Shown one piece after another: positions 53,001-63,664 of a DNA stretch of 64,000 nucleotides. The stretch is from Tausonia pullulans (taxonomy: Eukaryota > Basidiomycota > Tremellomycetes > Cystofilobasidiales > Mrakiaceae). The notes beneath the pieces are model-generated. The model was not told the origin of the DNA. It saw only the letters and a program-made list of their open reading frames with translations, and made no database searches. The stretch covers positions 372,001 through 436,000 of the forward strand of contig OX637621.1 of the NCBI GenBank assembly GCA_951802195.1, in the 5' to 3' direction. Numbering within the stretch: the stretch's first letter is position 1; every line of letters starts with the position of its first letter. The translations under genes and the position numbers were made by a program.

Positions 53001-55266
53001 CGACGACAGATGGGCAAATACGTTGATCCGGCTCTTCTTCTGGTGGTCGGATGAGCTTGCTATCATGAACCAACCCGACGACAATTACAAGGGGCGTTTC
53101 CTCGTTCCTCTCCGCTGCCCCTGAGTCGTGCGTGAACTGTGAGGCATTGGTCAACGAAATGTTATGTCATGGCCAACCTCGCAAAACCGCGTCTTACTTT
53201 GATTGACTCGATTTCGTGGCAAGGTACGTCAAGCATTACCGTTTTTGTCCCTCTGTACTTCCGAGAGACCTCAAGAGAAGTCCGCGACATGGTGACCTCC
53301 ATCTGAGGGACGTCTTCGTCGTATCCCCGCCACCACGACTGGATGTCAAACTTGAGGTGGCGCGAGGGTGGCCCCTCTCTTCCGAATGGGCTACGAGTTG
53401 AAGGATCGGAGCGGAGCTGGACCGGAGCTTGCTGCTGGGCGACGATTTTGGCCGTTGATGCGAGTTTGGTACGGGCAGGAGGCCCGGCGAGCAGATGGCC
53501 CTGAATGACCCATTGTCAGCAAACTGGGGGAAGGGGAGGAAAAAAAGGGGGGAGGGGGCGTGGGATTTGCCTACACCCCCTGGCTCACATCTTTGCCCTT
53601 CATGGCGTGCAGCCTTCCCGTCGGTCCTGAGGTAGAAGTCTGAAGCAAGATCGGTTTTATAGCATCGAGCTGTTTGATACGATTTTGAACATAGCCTGTG
53701 GCCGGTTGCGAAGCGGAGGGACCAGCGTCGCTTGAGACAGCAGTAGACGGGGCGGAGACGATCGAAAGATCTCGGCTCGGTTGAGGACTTCGCGGGAAGT
53801 ACGGTGACACCTGGCCAGCCAGGGACGGCGGGTACGCTTGCAAGGTGATAGTTTCGGCTCCCCGTCCAGACTTGGCATCTCTTCGGTGCACATGAGAGGC
53901 CGGAAGCGGTGCTGCAGGAGAGACGGGCTTGCTGATAGCCAGTGGCGCGATAGGGGGATCAGATTCGAAGGATCCGATGGGGTCGTCATCGAAATCCTCG
54001 TCCGAGTTGACTTTGATCTCCTCGTCCAGACTGGTGGACTTTTGCTTGTGCGAGGTGCCAATTTTGACTCTCGCTGGGTCGGAAGGTCCATGGCGGGAGA
54101 GGACTGCTGAAATGGTAGCGGTAGCCGACCGAGAGTTCATGAGGAGTGGATCGGTGGGATACGGACCGCCAGAAGACCGCGTGCTTTCTACCGTCACACG
54201 AGCGTACTCCGATGACGAGGTGTCGCCTTGAGATTGAGTCAGACGGTTTCAAAGGATCCAACTCAACCACCCGGGATCAGACCAACCTGCGGAGGTGTAA
54301 AGCGGTCTCGCTACGGCAGGGTCTGCTTGACATGTCAGCGACGTCCAAAAGAAATGATGACACCACAACATGGCAGCTCACGATTTTGCCACATCTCGCT
54401 AGCTTTCGGCCGTCCAGCGTTCCCAGCGCCGAGCGGCTGGCTCGGTCGCTTCCATAGTGACGGCCCGCCACTCTGCTCGGGTGCTGATCCCAGAGTGTTG
54501 CGGCCCAGATTGAAAGGGCTTTGACCCTACAGCATCAACGGTGGAGACCAAGGGTGTCAGTCCTGCCCCTTTCACGGTTGCTCAATCGCAGGCTCGACTA
54601 AGAACTCACAGGCTTTGAGCGACTGCCCAGTATCTGGGTTTGGCTCGAGGGCGGCTGTCGCTGCTAAGATCACCAGGAGTGAGCGGGTGCGAGCTACGCT
54701 CGCATTTCTAATCGGGCAAGGGTCTCACTTACGTCGATGGCTATGCCGCGAGAGAGAGACCTACTCCACGACGCGTACCCAGGCCGGCGCGCGCAGTTAT
54801 TAGCTTCATCGACGTGTCCACCGTCATGGGGCAAGGGAGAGCGCGTATAGGGATGAAATTCTTTGAGCACCTACGAGCTTGTAGATGCCGAGGGGCGAAC
54901 CACTTCTCTTCTAAGCGTCGGTCAAGCTCATGATCAGCTTGGCCGACCGAGTTCAACGCCGGAAAGACAGCTGTCGACGCGTCGCCGCTCAAGCAAGGAG
55001 GGTCGGCTCACTCTTTTCCCTTAATTGACTTCCGGGGCACGTCCTCGTCGTCCATAGAGTGCAATAATCGCGTGGCCTTGAGATCTTGCGCTGGCGTTTG
55101 GTTCCTCGAGCTGCCAATGCCGTTGAGCGCGCTGGTGACACATGGGTGAGAGATCCGTTCAGTAGGCCCTCGGCCGTGAGCGCGTTGTATGTCAATCGCT
55201 TGCCAAGCGGCTTACTTACTTGCTGACGAGTCTTGGTGGAAGATGGTTAGCAGAGTTCCCAGACAT
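50055..55266 (-). CDS. ULP2: Ulp2-type SUMO-specific cysteine protease
   Basis: Large many-exon gene. It starts at ATG 55266 (MSGNSANHLPPRLVS) and runs through short exons joined in frame to a disordered region (exon about 54197-53580), a PH-like region near 52.9-52.6 kb and the split protease domain. Protease landmarks: DDEFLNDTIVEWGLK (near 52.3 kb), KWTAKVDLFEKKFIVVPIN, YHWYLAIVVNPAF (catalytic His near 51851), LIMDSLGSTR (catalytic Asp near 51376) and VPTQGDWSSCGVYLLHFAE (Gln of the oxyanion hole, Cys near 51160). Most relatives have DCG where this has SCG. The last exon (about 51016-50055) is a Ser/Pro-rich tail ending VVINISSDDES, which resembles a SUMO-interacting motif next to acidic Ser residues. 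Ulp2 enzymes trim poly-SUMO chains in the nucleus. Some middle exon edges (52.1-53.3 kb) are unresolved. Confidence 0.88.
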
Positions 55267-55933
55267 GCTAGCTCCTTGAAGTTTGGCTGGCGGATCGCAG
55301 GACTCGTTGAGAGCGACCTGGAGAGGTGGGTGCGAGGTTCAGAGGCGGCAAAGGAGCGGAAGTTGTTGGTCCCCAGTCCGCCAGCTTGTGAAGGACAGCG
55401 AAGCCAGAGACGTGCGGCGGGTCCAGAAGCGGGCGGAAGAGAGATCGGGGGCCGAATGACGAGAAGAGAGGTCGCTGTCGAGGAGGTGAGCGTCCAAAGG
55501 GAGGGCGAGCAGAAGAGGAGCAGGCAGCTGGGCCTCCACCTACGCCAGTCCAGGCTTGCCCTTGACGGCGGTGACAGCTGCGTGCCTCCTTTCGTCTTCT
55601 TCTCAATGTATCTCCTTGCTAAGGCGTGGTTTAGGCATATAATTGAGCTAAAGGCTTTATAGACGACCTCGTTTACGTCACTTGTTGTCTTTCGACCTGG
55701 CGTGAAGTCGGCTGCCCCTCCCTGGGTCCATCTCTCACCTCAATCCAGGCCAGGCCTGATCGTAACAGGAAAGCCACGATCGTCAGCAGCTTTGAAAACG
55801 TTCTCAATTTGGGACGCAGGCTGGTCCAGTTGGCCAAGATCCGGGTTGCGTGCTCGTGTGAGAGCCAAGTCTGTACGTTCCCCCGGTCTACAAGACAAGA
55901 AGATTATGCATAGGAATACGCTTAGATGCCATA
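55267..55933. other. Intergenic region upstream of the Ulp2-type gene
   Basis: 667 bases between the stop of the DenD-like gene and the start of the protease gene, both on the minus strand. Frames open on either strand here have no exon-like ends or recognisable motifs, so I take it as promoter plus 3' UTR. Confidence 0.5.
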
Positions 55934-57837
55934 CTACTCAAGCTCATCCAGCTCTCGCTTAAAGTCACGAACTGCATCCTCGAAGCCCGTCCTTTCATCA
56001 TCTTGCTTAAAGCCGAGTGAAAGCGCCGTGTCCGAGTTGAAAGCGCCTGGCCACGCTGACATGATGTGGAGGACCTGTCCAAAAGAAGAGCAGGTGTGAG
56101 CGCTCATCGGATCGAGGAATAAAGATTGAACATGCATGAAGTCTGAGCTCGACTCACTTTTGGGTCACGTCGGAAGTCGACGAGATCGAGCGCAGCCGGA
56201 CCGCCCACCTTAACGAGGGCATCGAGGATGCCGCGAGTGGTCGTCGTAATGCCCGGCAAGTTGATCGCTCGAGAGTGCGGCGGGAACGAGGACGCGGGGA
56301 TTGAGAGGGCGTGAATAAGGTTGTGGATGATCTGTCAGAGAGACATCCGAGGTCATGAGATTAGATAGTTGACCTGCCGCCTGTCAAGAGAGGACCGCCA
56401 CGCACAGTCTGCACTCGAGCCAAGTACACCGGGAAGGTGTCGAGGTTTGAATCCTCCATCGAGTCCGCCACAGGGCACAATGACCGCTGGCCCTGAAGAG
56501 GCTCACGAATGAGCCCTGGACAGAGAAACGTTGTCAGACGGGTAACAATTCAGCCTGAGGCCGGCTGGTGGCGCACCTGAAATGAAGGAGGATGCGGCGC
56601 TTGACGGAGCCTGAGGAACGAGACCCAGAAGAACAGTGAGCTGCGGGCAACACCTCGCCTTGACGATATATGTTGAGCTGAAGCTCACCCCTGCGCGGAT
56701 CGCCACAGTGGGCAGGCGAAGGATCCTGGGGACAAGTACATCGAGCAAGGTCAAGTCAGCTAGCGGGTCAAAGTCAGGTCCCGTTCTGAGAGCTTGCTTC
56801 ACCTTCCATCGATGAAGCCTTTGCGGGTGTAGTCAAAGACGTAGAGCTCTGTGATAGCTTTCTGAACACCGTAGGATGTCTCAGGGAAGAGCGGCGTGTC
56901 ACTGATGCATTAATGCATTTTTTTTGTGTGTGCGTGCAAATTTAGAGGTGCTGATGTCGTCAGATATGTCGCTTTCAACTTTATCGTGTCGCCACTGACT
57001 CTGGTGCGACAGTTGCCTGGGGGGAGCACCTGTAGGAGGATGATTCAGCAGGAGCCCGCAGCAGGATAAAGGAATCGGTGCCACAGACTGACTTGGGTCC
57101 TCCGTAGACGGCCAATCCAGACGATTGCACGTAGAGCGGCAGGGAAAGACCGTGGCGAGCGGCGCGATGATGAGCGGTGACAGCCTTTAGGAGCACCAAG
57201 TGCGAGTCGACGTTGACTTGGTAGCCAAGGTCAAAGTCCTGCTCACTCCCACCGGACATGATGCCATCTGGGGTCGTTTGTGGAAATGTCAATACTTTCG
57301 AAGTGGAGGCCGCTAGCGAAGTGGTCTGGACCCACGAAGAGCAAACACGGTGTCGATTTGCCGGCCCTCGAAGAGTCTCGCGACGCTCGCTGGGTCCGCT
57401 AGGTCGGCAGCCAGGGATATCACCCGCTCGGAGCCTCGCACGTTGGTCGGAGGGGTCCTGATGTCGGTGACGACGATCTCAAGGGCCGAGTAACGGTCGA
57501 GCAGAACCTGGAGAAGGCGTTGGCCGACAAAACCACTGTGGCAGGCAGGCGCGCATGACCGTCAGAGGTCGGAACAGGCAGCCTGGTGGTTTCAATTAAA
57601 CCCTTACCCAGCACCTGTGATAAGGACAGTCTAGTATGGGGATTATTCAGCTGGAGGATCGCGAGCGGCGGGGGCGGGGCAGACGCCGTGCTCGATGCCA
57701 TCATTTGGCATGCAGACGCGACTGACCTTGACGTAGGAGGGGAGTGAGGATGTGTCGTAACTGCGGAATTGCACCAGAGATGTTAGTCACAGCTAGAGTG
57801 GCTCTCAACGTCTTCTCATCTCGGGGACCCGCCTCAT
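55934..57837 (-). CDS. NAD-dependent epimerase/dehydratase, D-erythronate dehydrogenase (DenD) like
   Basis: Extended short-chain dehydrogenase. Exons seen in order on the minus strand include 57760-57727, 57630-57608 and one starting at 57535, ending at stop 55934. Landmarks: VLITGAGGFVGQRLL (GxxGxxG NAD site), FALHGIMSGGSEQDFDLGYQ then VNVDSHLVLLKAV, SYGVQKAITELYVFDY (active-site Tyr and Lys), RILRLPTVAIRAG, RAINLPGITTTTRGILDAL, then MSAWPGAFNSDTALSLGF. The HG-x-SG-x-DFDLGY-VN signature and the C-terminal WP-x-x-F pattern fit DenD-type enzymes, which oxidise D-erythronate or similar sugar acids at C2. The first coding exon is uncertain: ATG 57837 is the best candidate, but its splice phase does not join cleanly. 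Confidence 0.82.
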
Positions 57838-58725
57838 TGCTTGCTAGTGTTCGTTGGGAGGGAGAAGAGATGGCTGGCAGAGCGACGGCAGATGCTGCTG
57901 GGATTCCCCCCTTTTAGTCGGTCCGGACATCCGGCCCGGAGTGCCGTGCCAGCCGTGCCGTGCTCCGTTCAGCTGTGGTGCAAATTGAGGTGCGTTTTAA
58001 GATAAATCACTTTCTCTATCTTGGCGCGAGAAGATGAGGAGGGATCGTTCTCGCACCATGGAACAGTTCCGCAAGCGCAGCAGTCCACCATATCGAGCGC
58101 GCCCACTCAGCCGCCCTCCCGCTGACGTTTGTCGACCTGGGATCGCGTACGCACAAACAGTTCATTGTGACGAGAGCACAATGGACATGGGTCAATTCTG
58201 CGGACTGTGTCGGTTGCCCGCACCAACTGCACGCCCATGCGAGCGTGTTCACGCAACAAGCCTCCAAAGGTATGAATCTTTATGCCGCTGGGATTTCAAT
58301 GCGTCGATAAAGAGCTGAGGTTCTCCTGAGAAGCTTAAAACTTGAAAAAGCCGATTCCCAGGCGGACACATGGATAGCAACAAGGTATACAGATAGAGAA
58401 GCTGAGTGGAGTGAGCGCAGGTGAAGAAAGCGGACTTGAGTCAGCGCAGAGTTCGCGGACAAGTTGAATACATTGAAAATGAGATACATACAAGGAGGTA
58501 TATCGAGCTGGAAACAAAGAAGGGAGAGGGCAAAAGAGAGAGCGTGCGGCGATTACAAGTTCTGCCTATCGTGCGGGTTGATCTTGTCGCGCTTGATGCC
58601 GGTCTTGGGCTGGGTCTTGTTGACCTTCGCAGCCTGGATCTCACTGTGGAGAGAAGAAGTCGAGGGACGAAGAAAGAGAACGGGATTAGGACACCATACC
58701 CCACCGGACGAAGCCGAGAGTGCGA
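57838..58725. other. Intergenic region
   Basis: 888 bases between the DenD-like gene start and the 3' end of the UPF0390 gene. A few open frames of 60-100 codons exist on both strands but show no motif, codon pattern or splice context that I would trust. The part near 58340-58560 is purine-rich on the plus strand and is probably the UPF0390 3' UTR. Confidence 0.45.
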
Positions 58726-59212
58726 TCAGAGGTCGGCGAGCCAGACGTACGCGGGGGTGTCACCCTGGCCCTTCATGATGGTGAGCTATGGGCAATAAAA
58801 TGAGCGAGAGAGACGTCAGCTCTGCCATCCCAGGCGGCCGAACGCATGCGCAGCGACGGGCTGCACGCCCAGAAGGGAGGGCAGGGCAAGAAGCAGGCTG
58901 GACGCAAAGCAGGCGGCGGTGGCACGCACCTTGCCAGACGAGGCGGCGGTGACCATCTGCTTCTCAATGCTGTTGTTGATCTTAGCCGAAAGACTCTGTG
59001 GAGGTCGACGAGTTGACGAGTCAGGAGCGTCCCTGGCCGATAAACGACGGAGCGGGCGAGTCTGGGCCAACCTTTTGCATCGACCGACGGACGATGGCGT
59101 CCTGCTTCTTGGGCGCAATTGAGCGGGCGCCCTTCTTGGGGTTCTGCGCGTGCTTGGATGTCCTTCCTGAGCCGGTGGATGCCTTGAGGCCCTTGGTCGA
59201 GTTCTGCGCCAT
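58726..59212 (-). CDS. UPF0390 (DUF2462) small basic protein
   Basis: Three exons closing in frame: 59212-59072, 58995-58930, 58785-58726 (88 aa). The sequence starts MAQNSTKGLKAS and contains NPKKGARSIAPKK, then KINNSIEKQMVTAASSGKL. This is the UPF0390 pattern (human C19orf53 kin: MAQGxxK, PRKGGRVIAPKK, IExxxxxxASS). Members are small, Lys-rich and probably nucleolar; their role is unclear. The gene is divergent from the VWA gene with 266 bases between starts. Confidence 0.82.
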
Positions 59213-59478
59213 GTTGGAGACGGGGGCGAGGGGAGAGAGGGAGGAAGGAGGAAGGAAGGAGAGAAGGAGTGGTGTTGGGTGGAGGTCGAGAGTCAACTTT
59301 CGAAGGGCGGACCAAGAGGAGGTTGGCCGCGAGGGCCGTGCGGGGGGAATCGAGAGACCACGAGCAAGCCGATACTGGCGCGCGCGGGGCAGTCGTCATG
59401 GTCCTCTCTCTTCCACCACCTCCTCCTCCGCCTCTTGATACCGCCAGCAACTCTCACTCCACCCGTCAGACTACAGTC
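59213..59478. promoter_or_regulatory. Divergent promoter (UPF0390 / VWA protein)
   Basis: 266 bases between two start codons pointing away from each other. Purine-rich on the UPF0390 side and CT-rich (CCACCTCCTCCTCCGCCTC) just before the VWA ATG. Shared control is likely from spacing alone. Confidence 0.5.
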
Positions 59479-62075
59479 ATGGACGACGACGACATGATGG
59501 ACTCGGCGTCGCCCGATGCTGTCGGCCAGCAGCAACAGCCAGACGCTCACTCTAAGATGCTGTGGGTGCCGTCCACCCGCCCGCCCCTGCCAGCTTCGGG
59601 CGAGCTCTCGCCTGCCTCTTGGCTCGAGCTTTGTCGACACCTCGGTCGAGAGATCGCGCTGGGTAGCTGACGAATTACTCTCTCGCCCTTTTGAGTCATC
59701 AGCGATCTCGTCTTCATCCAGGGTGAGCCTTATAGCGTGTCGTTTATGGGTGTCTGGTCGAACAAACGAGCGACGACAGACTGATACGGGCCCTCCGTCT
59801 GGGCCGTGCTTTGACAGACGCGACCGGCAGCATGGGAAGCTATATCGCGAGTGGTGAGTGCTGAGGCCAATTCCATACAACTTTCCCGATGACGACTGCC
59901 GAAGTCGGAAACATGCTACTTGACATACGCCTACCCTTTGTCCTGGCTTGAGACTGACGCTTGCTCGCATTCCTCAGCCACCAAGAACATCGAGGAGGTG
60001 AGACTCGCCCGACATCTCGATCGCCCCTGGACGTTCTTTCTCATATGTGTGACTCTCCTTCTTAGATCTGCGCCGCCATCGTTGGGTCCGAGAAGCTGAG
60101 CCGGGAGGACGACCTCCGCGTCGCAGTGAGTGAAGACGGCTTGTCGGCCTACTCTTCTCTTAGCGGGGCGCCTCTTACCGAGCTCTCTTCTTCCTTCCTC
60201 GTCAACCAGGTCATCTCCTATCGGGATCACCCACCGCAGGACCACTCCTACGTCACTAAGACCTTACCTTTCACGTCGTCCATCTCTGACGTTCAAGAGC
60301 ACCTCTCAACTCTCTACGCGTCGGGCGGCGGTGATGGACCGTGAGTCGGCAATACACATACACACTCTTGGTCCTTCGTTCTGTTGACGTCGACTATCGT
60401 GCGGTCTCCAGGGAGGCTGTGACTGCCGCCATGGCTGTGTCTTTAGAGGGCGTCCAATGGAGGGAGGGCGCGGCCAAGATGGTGAGTTGAGCGAGCGGCA
60501 AAGCCTTAGAGGCGATTGTCCTCATCAACCGCTAACTGATGGCGATCTGGGTGTTTCTATGCTCGTTAGGTTGTTCTTGTTGCCGATGCGCCGCCGCATG
60601 GCATTGGGGAGTATGGTGATGGCTTCCCGAACGGCTCGCCGGACGGTGCGTGCATATTGCGGGCAAGACTCGTCTTTCAGGGCGCTAAAAGCGATTGGTC
60701 CGTTCCCATGCAGGCAAGGATCCTCTCAAAATTGCTCGCGAGATGGCCGCGCAGGGAATCACCATGTTGTGAGTTCCCCGAGAATCCGTCTGGCTGCGTC
60801 TGTGCTGAGTTGCCCTACCCGTCGCACAGCATCGTTGCGTGCGAGCCTTCTCTGTCCGGCTACCTATACGGCAACGATCTATTCAAGGCGCTTTGTATGT
60901 GCCTGGCCCGCGCCGATCTGGCGCAATCTTGAGCGCTCAAGAATGACGTCCTGCAGGTCTCATAACCTCCGGCTGCATGCTGCCCTTGACAAACGCGGCC
61001 CTGCTGGCTCACGCAATCGTGCGTTCGACTACAGATTATTTTGCTACATTCTCGCTGATCGTGCCATGCGTGCTTTATAGGTCGGCTCTGCGCTTGAGCA
61101 TCTCGATATGGATCGTCTCATCCGGGAGGTTGGCCAGGCGGTAGGAGAGAGACTCCGCGTCGGAGAGCAGAATGTGGATGACATCGCCCGGGAGCTCCAC
61201 GAGAGGGTACGCCGCACTGTTTAGCAGTCATCTAGCAGTCCCTTCTTTCTCTATCTCTAACGATATCGTACCGACCGCCCGCAGTTGATGCTGCGGAACG
61301 AATCGACGAAGAAGCTCGTCATCGAGAATATTTGTAGGCTTTTTGGGGGGGGAGATGGGTGCGCTGATCGATCGATGAAAGACTGATCTTCATCCTGGGC
61401 TACAGACAAGGACTCGGAAGAGTCAAAGCACAATGTTGAGGTCTTCAGCCAGGCGCCCGACCTCGCATCGGCCAAGCCTCATTTACGCAAGGCAAGTCCA
61501 GCATTGTTGTCTGTTTTTTAATCGAAAACCAGAATACTCACCGCAGGCACCACACTAGGTCGTCGGCTCACGATTCACGGACAAGTACTTGGCGTCCCGA
61601 TACTCATCTGGCTACTCGACCTCTTCCTCGTACTACAAGCCTCCCGTCCCCGCCCGGCCAGCTGCGTCGGCCGCCGGGACGACGGCGTCAGCTCTCTCAT
61701 CATCAACCCCACTCGCGTCGTCGCCGCCGTCCCGAACGGTCGTCTCGTCGTTCAAGGCATTCGGCGCCACGCCTTCAACGGGCGTCTTTGGGGCGCCAGT
61801 CATCGGTGGGCTCTCCTCCACCATGGGTGGGTTCCGCGGGGCCAGCGGCGCGATGCGAGGAGGAGACTCTGGCGACAGCGACGACGAGGACATCAATCCA
61901 GGCGGAGGCCAGCGGATCGGCTTCGAGGAGGGGGCCATTTCCTTTGACCAGGTGGGATCGCGATTACTGTGCCTTGACTTCTAAAACGAATAATTGACAT
62001 ATTTCTTCTGCGTCGAAATGCCTCCTACAGGCCAAGAGGATTGCTGTTGGAGCCGCGTGGAGGTCTCGCGGTTGA
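59479..62075 (+). CDS. Von Willebrand factor A domain protein
   Basis: 16 exons closing in frame (458 aa): 59479-59561, 59703-59722, 59818-59853, 59978-59997, 60066-60125, 60210-60340, 60412-60481, 60570-60645, 60714-60768, 60830-60894, 60957-61018, 61081-61206, 61285-61333, 61406-61491, 61559-61951, 62031-62075. After an acidic Met/Asp N terminus comes a VWA domain with metal site DATGSM (D35, T37, S39), AVISYRDHPPQDHSY, SGGGDGPEAV, VVLVADAPPHGIG and ITMFIVACEPSLSGY. This variant resembles the VWA part of alpha-kinase-type VwkA proteins, but no kinase domain follows. The C terminus is Ser/Gly/Ala-rich with an acidic DSGDSDDED patch. The intron after 61491 begins with GC (AAG|GCAAGT). Confidence 0.85.
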
Positions 62076-62510
62076 AGGTTGGCTGCTCGTCTGCGTTATG
62101 ATCTTGCTCTCCCTCTTCACTTCAAGAAGCACAATCTACAGCCTTCTTTGCATACGATGACCCCATTTGTCTTTGCCTCTTGTCGTCACGATGATTGATG
62201 AGTTGATGATGGAAGGCGCGTGCGCCATCGCTTCCTTGCGCGTGCTTCTGCCGAAAGTCATTCGCCCAAAAATAGTATATATCCAAGGATGCAATAATTA
62301 TGGGCATATATATGCTTTAAGGCGAAGGAAGAGAGGAGGATGTCGGAAAACGCAGGCTCCCCCCAGCCCTGGCCCTTTCTCGCCCTCCGCGTGCTTCTGC
62401 TGTTCTGCGTGCCTTCCGGCTTCAGGCCCGAAGTCGACCCTCGCCTCCGAACTCCCATCAGCGCGCCAATCCACGACCGCCCGTCTCTCACTCTCTTCCT
62501 TCGACCCACC
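62076..62510. other. Intergenic region upstream of COX6
   Basis: 435 bases between two plus-strand genes, with an AT-rich patch (about 62270-62320, including ATATATCC and ATATATATG) and a CT-rich leader before the COX6 ATG. No other gene seen. Confidence 0.45.
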
Positions 62511-63322
62511 ATGCTTGAACTCATCTCCCGCTGTACTGGTGCCCCAGCCATGGCTCGCCTCGCGGTCTTTCGTCCTCTTACTGTCCAGGGTGAGCCTGTC
62601 CCTGCAGCAGCCCCCGGCTCAGACCGGTCCGACCAGTACTTACCCTCTCGTTACCATCGTCGGTCTCGTGCCTACCAGCCCGTCGTTGGGCCTCTAACGC
62701 GCCTTCTATGGACCGCGCGTCGTTTGAACAGATGCGGGACGCCGAGGAGCTGAAGGTCTGTCCTCGCTTGCTGGCTCGACGCGCTCCTCGTCTTTCCCCT
62801 TCGCCTTGTCCCCTCCCTCGTCGCGCTTTCTTTGGCCTGTGCCGTCCTCTCCCTCTCATCGGGCCGGCGCATGGCTGCGATCCGAGGGTGTCCTATCTTA
62901 TATCAAATGTGCACTTATTCCTTTCGTCTTGTTCCATCTACAGCGCGCCTTGAGCGCGGTCTGGTCGGCGGGCAATGTCCCGAGTGCGGACGTCGTCGAG
63001 GGCATGCTTCGGGGAGCCCGGAACGTCAACGACTACGCCCTCGCGACCCAAATTCTTTACGAGCTCAGGCAAAAGATCAAGAAAGAGGAGCCCTATGCCG
63101 AGTTTATTGGCCAACTTCAGCCCGTTCTCAACGAGCTAGGTACGTCGTCGACTGCTGGTCGTTGCCTTCCCCCGCTCACGGGTCCGTCCGTGGACAACGG
63201 CTTGTCTTCGTCTTCCTTACTTGCCAGGCATCGCGACGCACGAGGAGCTCTATGGAACCCAGCACAAGAACAGGTACTACTTTGGACCCGGTGAGGGCAA
63301 GCCCGTCCCCAAGGAGGACTAA
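62511..63322 (+). CDS. COX6: Cytochrome c oxidase subunit Cox6 (Va type)
   Basis: Nuclear-encoded subunit of respiratory complex IV, on the matrix side of the inner mitochondrial membrane. The mature part is clear: FEQMRDAEELK, then RALSAVWSAGNVPSADVVEG, ARNVNDYALATQILYELRQK, PYAEFIGQLQPVLNELG, GIATHEELYG and a short C-terminal extension ending PVPKED. This order is that of the COX5A/Cox6 family. The first exon begins at ATG 62511 (second in-frame ATG at 62550, MARLAVFRPL) and gives an Arg-rich presequence. The intron or introns between about 62575 and 62700 could not be fixed; the exons from about 62700 onwards are sound, with the last one ending at TAA 63322. Confidence 0.86.
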
Positions 63323-63664
63323 ATGGTGAGTCGATCCCGTTGTATATCTCCCGTACGTTCAGGCTAACGCTCGCTGCCCCGCTCTCTTAAGCGTAATCAG
63401 GCGAGATTGCTGGGTCCTTTGCTAGTCGTAGATATATGCCTGTGAATCTTGACTGGACGCAACGCTGGAGTTATCACAGACGGTCTCTCGCCGAGCGCGA
63501 TGCTGACTTAAGTTCCGGATGGATGGCACAGAGGATGCCATCCTGTACAATCACGACTGCCTCCATCGAGTATTCTACGTGTTGAGAAATGAAACACGCT
63601 GCGTGTCCAGAGACTGGCGATACGACTTTGATTTCGCGGAGGGAATCATCATCGAGATAAATGG
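63323..63664. other. Convergent 3' region
   Basis: 342 bases between the ends of COX6 (plus) and the aminotransferase gene (minus), holding both 3' UTRs. Nothing else recognised. Confidence 0.5.

Noticed and set aside
55189-55662. 157-codon plus-strand frame
   Set aside because: It overlaps the promoter and first exon of the Ulp2-type gene on the other strand; no recognisable motif and no exon context.
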